From the NCBI GenBank assembly GCA_965372385.1, contig CBDVCD010000051.1, forward strand, positions 1 to 15,880: DNA of 15,880 bases, read 5' to 3'. The notes under the pieces were generated by a model. The model saw nothing but the letters and a program-made list of their open reading frames with translations, did not search any database and was not told the DNA's origin. Origin of the DNA: JASJBU01 sp965372385. Lineage in GTDB: Bacteria; Pseudomonadota; Gammaproteobacteria; Chromatiales; Chromatiaceae. Positions 1-6,669 of the stretch are shown one piece after another; position 1 is the first letter of the stretch, and every line of letters begins with the position of its first letter. Made by a program: the position numbers and the translations under genes.

Positions 1-9
1 ATCCGCCAT
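1..9 (-). CDS. Possible start of next eCIS gene (partial, runs off left edge)
   Basis: On the minus strand an ATG lies at 9-7, followed by GCG GAT (Met-Ala-Asp), and the window then ends. It starts 13 bases after the stop of the PAAR gene, with a GGG-containing stretch about 5 bases upstream that could serve as a weak ribosome binding site. In related eCIS loci the PAAR or spike gene is followed by baseplate genes such as the gp25-like Afp9 or the Afp11-type protein. That would be the expected identity, but three codons cannot show it. Confidence 0.35.
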
Positions 10-22
10 GACAACCCAGTCC

Positions 23-322
23 CTATCCGCCGATCATGACAGTGGTGGCGCCTAACACGATGCTCCCTCCGTGTACGGTGGTATCGCCCATTCTGGCCGC
101 CGGCTTGTTACTGATCATGACGGTGGCTGAACCTTTGGCAATGGTATCCGGCGGCCCCACACAGACGCAGCTGTCTCCCAGCACCGCGGCCGGCAGTTTC
201 TCGATCAGCACCGTGGGCACCCCGGGACCGACTACCGGGCCACCCACATGAGGTATAGGTGGTAACCCAGGTGTCTGCATGGGACAGGTATGCATGTCTG
301 TCAATCTTGCTGCTGGCGGCAT
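23..322 (-). CDS. PAAR-domain spike-tip protein (Afp10-like)
   Basis: A 99-residue PAAR-repeat protein, predicted to be the sharp metal-binding cone on the tip of the VgrG-like spike and possibly a docking point for cargo. It is essentially all PAAR domain. A PAAR tetrapeptide stands at residues 3-6 and again at 74-77, among short Gly/Pro-rich beta turns. His11, Cys13, His25, Cys52, Cys54 and His84 are candidate ligands for the metal that closes the cone in this family. There is no C-terminal effector extension, so cargo would have to be a separate protein. The start at 322 is backed by AGAGGA seven bases upstream. The spike gene ends 53 bases upstream and another gene seems to start 13 bases downstream, which fits one operon. 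The family call is firm; the eCIS role follows from context. Confidence 0.9.
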   Translation of the reverse strand: MPPAARLTDMHTCPMQTPGLPPIPHVGGPVVGPGVPTVLIEKLPAAVLGDSCVCVGPPDTIAKGSATVMISNKPAARMGDTTVHGGSIVLGATTVMIGG

Positions 323-350
323 CTATTCATCCTCTACTGTTTAAGGTCCA

Positions 351-370
351 CGGAAAAATCGTTTTTTCCG
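351..370 (-). repeat. Inverted repeat between spike and PAAR genes
   Basis: Perfect 8-base arms (CGGAAAAA at 351-358 and TTTTTCCG at 363-370) flank a 4-base loop. The repeat fills most of the 53-base gap between the spike stop and the PAAR start. In the minus-strand transcript it forms a hairpin with only three G:C pairs at its base. The U-run is part of the stem and no separate U-tract follows, so a full intrinsic terminator is unlikely. Partial attenuation or protection of an mRNA end is possible. Confidence 0.5.
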
Positions 371-375
371 CAGCC

Positions 376-2166
376 CTAATTGATCATCACCATGGCGCCC
401 TTGACCGTAGTCTGCCCCGAAGCCGATAATTCGGCGCTGGCGTTACCCTTGGCGACGAAACCTACACTGGCGCTGTGATTGACATTCAGGCCTTCCACGG
501 AAACATCCGCCTTTGAAGTGATGCCGATCTCGCCTACCGCTACAATGCTGATTTTTCCTTTGGCGCTGATACTGATGTCCTTGGGACTGTCCAGCAATAT
601 ACCGCTCTCACTCAACTCCAGCTTGTTGCCATTTTGATCCTCTAACAGGATCGATTTGTCTTCATCGCTGATAATCAACTGATTGTTACCTGGTGTGATG
701 ATGGTGATGACCTTTTTATCATCATCAAACTCTACCTTGAGTTCACTCTTGGTGACTATCGCTTTGATGAAATTGTCTGCTGTCAGTTCGTAGGGTGGTG
801 CGAGCTTACTACTGTATACACTACCCAGCACAATCGGGTTGGAGGGATCATTGTTGAGATATCCAAGCACCACTTCATCACCAATCTCGGGAATGAAAAA
901 GGCCCCAAACTGATTCGAGGCATAGAAGTTCGCCAACCTGGCCCACACACCTTCTGTTTCCGCCTGCAGTACAGGCACTGACACCTGGATCTTGAACTGT
1001 CCATCCGGGTCTTCATCCAGCTTTTTCACTACACCAATCTGCAGGCCCTCGACACCGGGCAGCAGTCCGGCCGCTGTCGGTGCGATGACATCATTCTCCT
1101 CAACGAACCAATTGGGTGACATGCCAAAATCAACTTCCGTCAGCCAGTTGCCGTTCGCGATGTCATGCGTGACCGAGTTGACAAAGACCTTGCCATTGAA
1201 GCGATTACCGACACCATCCAGCTCAATAAGGGAGCCGATCTCCGCTTTGGCGCTGCCTTGAAATTTCATGCGTCCACGGATTCTGGCGAGACCCGACTTG
1301 AGCTGTTGTGCGCTGGCCCAGTCCTTGAGTTCGCTCTTTTCCAGCATGGCTGTAGTTTGCAGCCGATAGGATTTGAGACCGATTACCTTTGCCAGGTCCG
1401 CGGCACTGAGGTCACCCTGCGGATTGAGTGATTGCGGCGCAACATTCTCTTCCACTACCTCTTGTGCATTAGGATCCCATGTTGCGCAGTTCACTTCTGC
1501 CAGTTGACTGCGCGCGTCGATATCGGCATGAAATTCCATCAGGTCATCCCCATAGCTGACCTTCAAGACGGGAGAGGCATCGGTTGATGGTGGTTTGACG
1601 GACAGCTTTCCGTTGTCGACGCAGACCAACAGACCATTGGACTCGGCACGGCTGAGTGTGAAGTCCCAGTCGGTACAATAATATTGCACCAGCTCCTTAT
1701 GTTGGGTTGTCGTTGCCTGTATATCGGAACTCAAACCAGCATGGTTACTGATCAGTTTAGAGATGATTTCACTATCCTTCGAATCGATATAATTGGCATT
1801 TTTACGACCGATCGTCATCACTACCGCCTTGTCACGGCATTCGATTACCAGGCGGGAAAAGTTATCACCCGTAATCTTTATACCGTGTTTAATGACGATG
1901 CCTGCAAAAATCGTCTCCTCGCTTCCATCGTATCCCGCATTGATCTTTATCTCACTGCCCGGCTTGAAAGCATCATCGTTACTGACAGGAAAATCTCTTT
2001 CCGGCATGTCACCGTCGATCAGTACAAGCTTGGCTTGCGGGATCTTGTTTATGGACTTGTTCACCAAGACCGAAATAACCTGAATCGTCTCATCGATCTG
2101 CGCACCATTACTGAAAATGGTCAACTTGACTACACCATGACTGTTGAGAGTGGGCGAATCCGTCAT
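376..2166 (-). CDS. VgrG/gp5-gp27-like baseplate spike protein (Afp8-like)
   Basis: A 596-residue central spike of the contractile injector. It should trimerise at the centre of the baseplate, join to the inner tube, carry the PAAR tip and puncture the target membrane. The N-terminal ~370 residues have the gp27-like hub character of phage GPD/VgrG proteins. Residues ~372-455 are the OB-fold typical of gp5/VgrG; the stretch FFIPEIGDEVVLGYLNND is diagnostic. From ~485 to the end there are short, repetitive Val/Ile/Gly/Ser-rich strands (ISISAKGKISIVAVGEIG), as expected of the triple-stranded beta-helix needle. No enzymatic C-terminal extension is seen. The start at 2166 lies three bases after the stop of the LysM gene, and its GAGG ribosome site overlaps that gene's last codons, so the two are translationally coupled. 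The spike assignment is firm; the eCIS rather than T6SS identity comes from the neighbours. Confidence 0.93.
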   Translation of the reverse strand: MTDSPTLNSHGVVKLTIFSNGAQIDETIQVISVLVNKSINKIPQAKLVLIDGDMPERDFPVSNDDAFKPGSEIKINAGYDGSEETIFAGIVIKHGIKITGDNFSRLVIECRDKAVVMTIGRKNANYIDSKDSEIISKLISNHAGLSSDIQATTTQHKELVQYYCTDWDFTLSRAESNGLLVCVDNGKLSVKPPSTDASPVLKVSYGDDLMEFHADIDARSQLAEVNCATWDPNAQEVVEENVAPQSLNPQGDLSAADLAKVIGLKSYRLQTTAMLEKSELKDWASAQQLKSGLARIRGRMKFQGSAKAEIGSLIELDGVGNRFNGKVFVNSVTHDIANGNWLTEVDFGMSPNWFVEENDVIAPTAAGLLPGVEGLQIGVVKKLDEDPDGQFKIQVSVPVLQAETEGVWARLANFYASNQFGAFFIPEIGDEVVLGYLNNDPSNPIVLGSVYSSKLAPPYELTADNFIKAIVTKSELKVEFDDDKKVITIITPGNNQLIISDEDKSILLEDQNGNKLELSESGILLDSPKDISISAKGKISIVAVGEIGITSKADVSVEGLNVNHSASVGFVAKGNASAELSASGQTTVKGAMVMIN

Positions 2167-2169
2167 TCC

Positions 2170-2868
2170 TTACCTCAATGGGGGAAAATGGAGTGTGCTG
2201 CCTGGTTTGATAGCACGAAAGTTGGTGATATTATTGATTCTGGCAATCTCCAGATAATAAGAGCAATCCTTATAGACGCGATAACAGAGCATGGGCAAAG
2301 TGTCACCCGCCTTGACCTCAATCAGGTGACTCATGTCGGGCGAGGATCTGTTGGCCCTGAGCGCCTCCTCCTCCTTGCTCATGAAGCCCGAAAAGGCCAG
2401 CTTGATCTTGGCACGTAATGGCTCGCCACTCGGTTTGAACAGGGTATAATCCACCGACATGGATTCGAGCCGGCCAAAGAAGATCAGGCTACCCCACAAG
2501 AGCCGCACATGGTTAGGTTCATGGTTGCTGCCATCGTACTGATAGACGATTTTGGTCAGCTGCTCGACCTGGGTTTTCACCTCAGGTGAATCATTGCCTC
2601 CCGAAGGCAGGTTGACCACACCTGTACCGTCTATGACGATATCAAAGTTTACCTTTTCCGGCCGTATACCGCTGAATTTCGTGTCGGAGCCAAGCTGTCC
2701 CAACGCCGCTTTATTGTTGTATCCGATCGAATAGGCATGGCTGTAACTGGAGGGATTCAACATCACCTCAAACGAACCGCCATCGTTAACCGTGACATTC
2801 CCGCTGTCATCCAGCGTACAGGGCGATAGCTTGAGTTTTTTCTTTGAACCGGCGCTTGAACCAGCCAT
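2170..2868 (-). CDS. LysM-containing baseplate/tail protein (Afp7-like)
   Basis: A 232-residue protein with a C-terminal LysM domain at residues ~181-232, opening with VKAGDTLPMLCYRVY and ending PGSTLHFPPLR. The N-terminal ~175 residues carry the conserved core of phage/eCIS LysM tail proteins: FEVMLNPSSYSHAYSIGYN early, and LLWGSLIFFGRLESMSVDYT before the LysM. In eCIS and phage particles this family (gp53/Afp7 type) sits between tube and spike hub, where the LysM holds the assembly together and need not bind peptidoglycan. Its ATG at 2868 directly abuts the stop of the upstream 56-residue gene (TAA then ATG), and its own stop is three bases before the spike start. There is no signal peptide, as expected for a particle assembled in the cytoplasm. 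Confidence 0.92.
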   Translation of the reverse strand: MAGSSAGSKKKLKLSPCTLDDSGNVTVNDGGSFEVMLNPSSYSHAYSIGYNNKAALGQLGSDTKFSGIRPEKVNFDIVIDGTGVVNLPSGGNDSPEVKTQVEQLTKIVYQYDGSNHEPNHVRLLWGSLIFFGRLESMSVDYTLFKPSGEPLRAKIKLAFSGFMSKEEEALRANRSSPDMSHLIEVKAGDTLPMLCYRVYKDCSYYLEIARINNITNFRAIKPGSTLHFPPLR

Positions 2869-3039
2869 TTATCTTTCACGCATGCCATTCAGTGAGTCGG
2901 AGATCAACTCGCGACACTCTTCGAGCAGCGCCTCTTTGAATTGTTCAAGATCCATCGCCGCGACCTCCCGGTCATCTTCAATGTCGCGAGTATTCGTCAC
3001 GGTCGATTTAATGATTATCTGCTTCACTTCAATAGTCAT
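2869..3039 (-). CDS. Small DUF5908/Afp6-like eCIS protein
   Basis: A 56-residue reading frame, ATG at 3039-3037 and TAA at 2871-2869. It begins MTIEVKQIIIKSTV and ends LISDSLNGMRER, with an acidic middle (DIEDDREVAAMDLEQFKEAL) and a predicted amphipathic helix over the last ~28 residues. That layout, an N-terminal beta strand IEVKQIIIK followed by a charged helix, matches the tiny Afp6/DUF5908 proteins that sit between the second tube gene and the LysM gene in eCIS operons. It starts 5 bases after the stop of tube protein B and abuts the LysM gene with no gap, so all three are likely translated in a coupled way; no strong ribosome site of its own is seen. The role of the family is unclear; a small tail-assembly or baseplate part is likely. 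The frame is certain and the family name is by resemblance and position. Confidence 0.85.
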   Translation of the reverse strand: MTIEVKQIIIKSTVTNTRDIEDDREVAAMDLEQFKEALLEECRELISDSLNGMRER

Positions 3040-3044
3040 GGCGT

Positions 3045-3506
3045 TCAGATCAATCTGTTTGTGTAGTTGTAATTCAGCTCAATTTTTTCTATTGCAACTT
3101 CATTCTTGGTGGAATTGAAGTTGTCCACTTCCCAGTTGACCGGATAGGCGTTGGCAAACGACCAGCCACGGATTGGAATTTTTTCTTCATTCATCAGGTA
3201 GACCATGATCAGCATAGGCACGATAGGCGCCATGAAGTCCGCTTCGAATACTGAACGACACCATATCCCCAGGGGGGATGAGATTTTTGCAATGCCGCGT
3301 TTCAGTACCAGCTTGGGGTGTTTAACCGATTTCGGAAGCTGGTGGACATATCTGTTTTCACCCCCTTCACTGTAAGGTTCGGTTTCGATTTCCGAGCCGA
3401 TGCCAGTGACCTCTTGAAAGGAAGTGTCGGACATGCCCGCGGTTGCCGAAAACACAACCTTGAAATAGAACGCCGCTGGTTGATAGCCGTCAGACGAAAG
3501 ACTCAC
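3045..3506 (-). CDS. Inner tube protein B (gp19/CHP02241 family, Afp5-like)
   Basis: A 153-residue member of the phage T4 gp19-like/conserved tail tube family. It shows the usual features: an early strand AAFYFKVVF, the motif SFQEVTGIGSEIETEPYSEG at residues ~29-48, KLVLKRGIA in the middle, and the closing GWSFANAYPVNWEVDNFNS then NEVAIEKIELNYNY. As the tube protein nearest the LysM/spike genes it corresponds in position to Afp5, the initiator ring joining tube to baseplate. The start is a GTG at 3506 with GAGG about ten bases upstream. A 199-base gap with a palindromic repeat separates it from tube protein A, whereas the next gene downstream follows after 5 bases. It is diverged from tube A, so the two are not a recent duplication. 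Confidence 0.92.
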   Translation of the reverse strand: MSLSSDGYQPAAFYFKVVFSATAGMSDTSFQEVTGIGSEIETEPYSEGGENRYVHQLPKSVKHPKLVLKRGIAKISSPLGIWCRSVFEADFMAPIVPMLIMVYLMNEEKIPIRGWSFANAYPVNWEVDNFNSTKNEVAIEKIELNYNYTNRLI

Positions 3507-3602
3507 ACTCGCTTTACCTCAAATAGAATGAATCCATCAAGGCGGTGTGCAAATAGATGCCACCCTGATTGTGGGTCCTATCGCTGAAAATAATTCTTCA
3601 GT

Positions 3603-3666
3603 GTAGGGTGGGCACCGCCCACTCTCAACAGATCGAGAGGTATTGGGTGGGCGATGCCCACCCTAC
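3603..3666. repeat. REP-like long inverted repeat between tube genes
   Basis: Two 20-base arms (3603-3622 and 3647-3666) are inverted copies with one mismatch (C in the left arm, T in the reverse complement of the right). Each arm can itself fold: GTGGGC-ACC-GCCCAC at 3608-3622 and GGGTGGGC-GAT-GCCCACCC at 3645-3663. Between the arms CTCTC (3622-3626) faces GAGAG (3635-3639), so the whole can form a cruciform with a long stem. The GTAGGGTGGGC...GCCCACCCTAC consensus is of the type I know as a dispersed palindromic repeat in many gammaproteobacteria; that is memory, not a search. Here it lies inside an operon, where an RNA hairpin could block 3' exonucleases or slow polymerase. Confidence 0.88.
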
Positions 3667-3673
3667 CTGATTA

Positions 3674-3688
3674 TTCTGAATTTCAGAA
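3674..3688. repeat. Short palindrome downstream of tube A
   Basis: Two 7-base arms, TTCTGAA (3674-3680) and TTCAGAA (3682-3688), are separated by a single T. It lies just after the stop of tube protein A and next to the REP-like element. With a one-base centre it cannot form a normal RNA hairpin without opening inner pairs, so it is better read as a DNA palindrome or as part of the repeat's flank. Confidence 0.4.
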
Positions 3689-3705
3689 ACAATATGAGTA
3701 AATCT

Positions 3706-4164
3706 TTAAGCGTTATCTATAGTAATGCCTTCGTGGGCAATCTCAATAGATTCAATGGCAACCTCATTACCGTCCGCCTTCATGTCTGTGCCGGTAATTT
3801 TGGTGGGCCAGGCATTGGCAAGCGTCCAGACCATGGTTGGTTCCCCCGCCTCGTCCAGAAGACTTATCGTGACAGGAACACGCTTGATGGTATTCATCTT
3901 GATTTGATTGAACCAATCCCAGAACTTGTTATCCGACTTGAAAACACCCTTTTTCATGGTGACGTTACTGGACTTCTTGATGCCAGGCATTTTGATGGTG
4001 GAAAATTCGGGGCTATCTCCATGACGATACTCAATCGGTTGCGCCTCGATATCCAGGCCTGAAACCTCTTGAAAAGACATCACCTCAGAATCCCACTTTA
4101 CCTCAAAGTAGAATTTCGGCATCGGCCATACGGCTGTGGATTGTGCTGAACCGTCATCAGCCAT
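3706..4164 (-). CDS. Inner tube protein A (gp19/CHP02241 family, Afp1-like)
   Basis: A 152-residue major tube subunit candidate. The family pattern is clear: WPMPKFYFEVKWDSEVMSFQ, then EVSGLDIEAQPIEYRHGDS, KKGVFKSDNKFWDWFNQIK, and WTLANAWPTKITGTDMKADG before the final NEVAIESIEIAHEGI. In eCIS particles these subunits form hexameric rings stacked into the hollow tube that can hold cargo. I chose the ATG at 4164 over an in-frame GTG at 4176, because GAGG lies about seven bases before the ATG and overlaps the GTG itself. It is 65 bases downstream of the sheath stop and 199 bases upstream of tube B, with the palindromic repeat in between. By order and type it is the Afp1/major tube equivalent. 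Confidence 0.93.
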   Translation of the reverse strand: MADDGSAQSTAVWPMPKFYFEVKWDSEVMSFQEVSGLDIEAQPIEYRHGDSPEFSTIKMPGIKKSSNVTMKKGVFKSDNKFWDWFNQIKMNTIKRVPVTISLLDEAGEPTMVWTLANAWPTKITGTDMKADGNEVAIESIEIAHEGITIDNA

Positions 4165-4229
4165 GACACACCTCACTGTAAATTGTCAGTTGATTAACAT
4201 TCATTGATTGAAACCCTCTCCTCGGGATA

Positions 4230-5765
4230 CTATGACTTCTGCATCTGCTGCTGGAAGGTGATCTCGATAAATTCCGCTGGTCGGCTCACGGCCACCAACA
4301 CGGTTACCCGCAAGATGCCTTCCAGAATATCTTCCGAAGTCATGGTTTCGCCCAGGCCAACATGCACACTGAAGGCGTCATCAGGTACTGCCCCAGCCAG
4401 GCCGCCGCGCTTCCAGATACCGGTCAGAAAGTTGCGAATCATGCTCTTGATGGTGACCCAGGTATTGGCGACATTGGGTTCGAAGACATAGGCCTTGGTC
4501 GCCAAGCGTATCGACTCTTCCAGCATGATCATGGTGCGGCGCACATTGATATATCGCCAGTCCAGGCTGTTACCATCCAGCGTACGCGCCCCCCAGACCA
4601 GGGTACCCTCACCAATAAAGGTGCGTATGGCATTGATCGATTTTCCCTGAGTGGTTACATTCAGGTCTTCCTGCTCGTCATGGGTGATGTTGACAGAGGG
4701 TGATACCACCGCACTGAGGCTGACATTGGCGGGTGCCTTCCAAACGCCGCGCGAGTTGTCCACCATGGTGTAGACACCCGCCATGGCGGCAGCAGGTGGT
4801 AACAGGTTCAGCTTCTCCTTGATCGATCCGAGGATATTGCCAAATAAGGGACTCATGGCGATCAGGCTCTTGTTGAGCAGACTCTTAATGGCGAAGACAT
4901 CTTCCTCCGACTGGTCTTCCCAGCTTTTGGTGATGTCGTTGATTGCGGTTACCCGCTGAGCGATCTTTACCGGAGTTGAATCTTCAATCGCTTCTGGGAT
5001 ACCGCCTTCTGTACGTAAGAGAATCTGGAGAACATCCGCATTGTCAACGTTCTCGAAGCTGAGATCCTTGTCCTGCACAATTGTGGTGTTTACCCAAGGA
5101 TAGTAGGCAGCGGCATAATCGAGATAATTGATTCCCAGGGCGGAACGAAAATTTTCAATACAGTCACCCGACGGGTCCTGCCTGTCCTTCTGCCCCCCCC
5201 ATATGTCGAGAATCGCTACCCGGCTTTTCATCTTGCCGCCGCAGTGAGCCAGTGCAGTCTGTTGCACGCTGATGCTGTTTTGCTCGTCCAGCAATACCGT
5301 CTCAGGAACCACCACCATGGTGGGTTCCTGCTCCTTGACAAGCAGATCGATGCCATTGCTCAGTTTGTCTGCTTCGATATCGTCGCTGTAACTTCCCACG
5401 GAGACCACATAGCAGGGACCACCGCCGTTCTGAAAAAACAGCAGCATGCTGTAATAAAGCAGGTTGTTACCGGCAGTCTGATTCAGCTGGTACTGCTTGC
5501 CGGCAAGGAAGAATGCCGCCTCGTCGGTTGAGTCATCTGGCATCTCATCAATGCTGAAAAGCGGTGTCGGAGAAAATCCGAAATAATTATGAAATTCAGA
5601 CATAGAGGTAATTCGCCATGGCTTATTCAATAGGGATTTACCCTTATTATCGGCCTTCTGGGTATACCCTATAAATGCTGGAACCGCAGTTGCCACCTCA
5701 ACGACAGAATTTGGAAAGGCGTTTTTCTCAACGATATAAACGCCAGGTGTTTTCATCTGTCCCAT
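4230..5765 (-). CDS. Contractile tail sheath protein (FI-like, Afp2-4 family)
   Basis: A 511-residue phage-like contractile sheath protein. The N-terminal strand motif MKTPGVYIVEKNAFPNSVVE followed by ATAVPAFIGYTQKA is characteristic of COG3497/FI sheath proteins, where the N-terminal arm donates a strand to its neighbours. The C-terminal third carries the conserved signature: GARTLDGNSLDWRYINVRR, LLEESIRLATKAYVFEPN, NFLTGIWKRGGLAGAVPDDA and the final RPAEFIEITFQQQM. Length is normal for an eCIS sheath. AAGGAG lies five bases before the ATG at 5765, supporting that start over a second Met three codons on. It is the only sheath gene here, whereas Afp/PVC clusters have two or three; a further copy could lie outside the window. 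Upstream is the 289-residue unknown (18-base gap), downstream the tube genes. Confidence 0.96.
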   Translation of the reverse strand: MGQMKTPGVYIVEKNAFPNSVVEVATAVPAFIGYTQKADNKGKSLLNKPWRITSMSEFHNYFGFSPTPLFSIDEMPDDSTDEAAFFLAGKQYQLNQTAGNNLLYYSMLLFFQNGGGPCYVVSVGSYSDDIEADKLSNGIDLLVKEQEPTMVVVPETVLLDEQNSISVQQTALAHCGGKMKSRVAILDIWGGQKDRQDPSGDCIENFRSALGINYLDYAAAYYPWVNTTIVQDKDLSFENVDNADVLQILLRTEGGIPEAIEDSTPVKIAQRVTAINDITKSWEDQSEEDVFAIKSLLNKSLIAMSPLFGNILGSIKEKLNLLPPAAAMAGVYTMVDNSRGVWKAPANVSLSAVVSPSVNITHDEQEDLNVTTQGKSINAIRTFIGEGTLVWGARTLDGNSLDWRYINVRRTMIMLEESIRLATKAYVFEPNVANTWVTIKSMIRNFLTGIWKRGGLAGAVPDDAFSVHVGLGETMTSEDILEGILRVTVLVAVSRPAEFIEITFQQQMQKS

Positions 5766-5783
5766 ATCATCTCCTTCAGTAAG

Positions 5784-6653
5784 TTAGCAGTTAATGTAGA
5801 TTTCCGAGACTACGATTGCCTGTTCCGCAACAAGCTCTTTTCCAGTCTGACTGACACTGGCAAATGGCAGCTGTCTGAAAAGGATCTTTTCTCCCCCGTT
5901 ACTTCGTTGTTTTAATTGAAATCTAAAATCATAGTTATTATTTAAGGGGATGCTCTGTTTTGACCTATAGGCCAAAACCGTTCTTCCATCGGACAACTCA
6001 GCAGGACCGGTTGGCTCAAAGTCTATCCTGTCATCTGGGTCAGAAACATAGGCACCATCTTCCGCTTTATCGCTATGCAAATAGTACTTCCAGTATGTCC
6101 GTCGAGAGTCAAAATTGAGATAAAAACTTGGAACCTTGGCGTTGAACTCTTCATCAAAAAGGCAGCTTGGCCTCCCGGCGGCATGAATCCTTACAACACA
6201 CATGGGAGGAATGAGTCTGTCCCTTTTGTTAAGGATATCTTTTAGTTGTGCTGAATCCATGCCGATGAAACTCCCCTTAGATACATACTCCGACTCATGT
6301 AACCTGATCACTCCGCCAGTGGCTATATCTGATGACCGACTGCTGAAATAGAGCACCTTAGTCCCTGTTTCGGAAAAGGGTTCGGTATAGGTCTTGAAGT
6401 CAGGATCCGTCGCATAAACCTTGAACTCGAACGCCAATCCTTCAGCCTCATCGGCGAGAAAGAGTTGTATGGCCTCAAGCCTGCTATGATCATAAACAAC
6501 CAGGATGCCACTGGTACTCTTTTTAACTAACAGTCCGGTATTATTGAGTATCCTTCTGGTTTTATCAGTGGGTACAAAATCGAGACAAGGACATGCCCCA
6601 TTGAAGAAACTGTGCTCCACAGTAATATCGAATAACGCACTGTAAGCCACCAT
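5784..6653 (-). CDS. Uncharacterised eCIS-associated protein between terminator and sheath genes
   Basis: A 289-residue protein I cannot assign to a named family. It opens VAYSALFDITVEHSFFNGAC, is mostly beta-strand by pattern, and ends AIVVSEIYINC, with a terminal Cys. Cys residues near the start (GACPCLDF) and CVVRIHAAGRPSCLF in the middle stand out. It has no signal peptide, membrane segment or recognisable catalytic motif, so a structural or assembly role in the cytoplasm is more plausible than secretion. It is tightly placed between the DUF4255 gene (16 bases) and the sheath gene (18 bases), so it should be co-expressed with them. No good ribosome site precedes the ATG at 6653, which suggests coupling to the upstream gene. 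I have the impression of similar beta-rich proteins in other eCIS loci but cannot verify it. A cap, adaptor or tail-length factor, or a host-envelope docking part, are guesses. Confidence 0.8.
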   Translation of the reverse strand: MVAYSALFDITVEHSFFNGACPCLDFVPTDKTRRILNNTGLLVKKSTSGILVVYDHSRLEAIQLFLADEAEGLAFEFKVYATDPDFKTYTEPFSETGTKVLYFSSRSSDIATGGVIRLHESEYVSKGSFIGMDSAQLKDILNKRDRLIPPMCVVRIHAAGRPSCLFDEEFNAKVPSFYLNFDSRRTYWKYYLHSDKAEDGAYVSDPDDRIDFEPTGPAELSDGRTVLAYRSKQSIPLNNNYDFRFQLKQRSNGGEKILFRQLPFASVSQTGKELVAEQAIVVSEIYINC

Positions 6654-6669
6654 CGCTATATGAATATTG

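Noticed and set aside
1684..2418. 244-codon plus-strand frame spanning the spike and LysM genes
   Set aside because: It lies across two well-supported minus-strand genes and the junction between them, with no family resemblance of its own.
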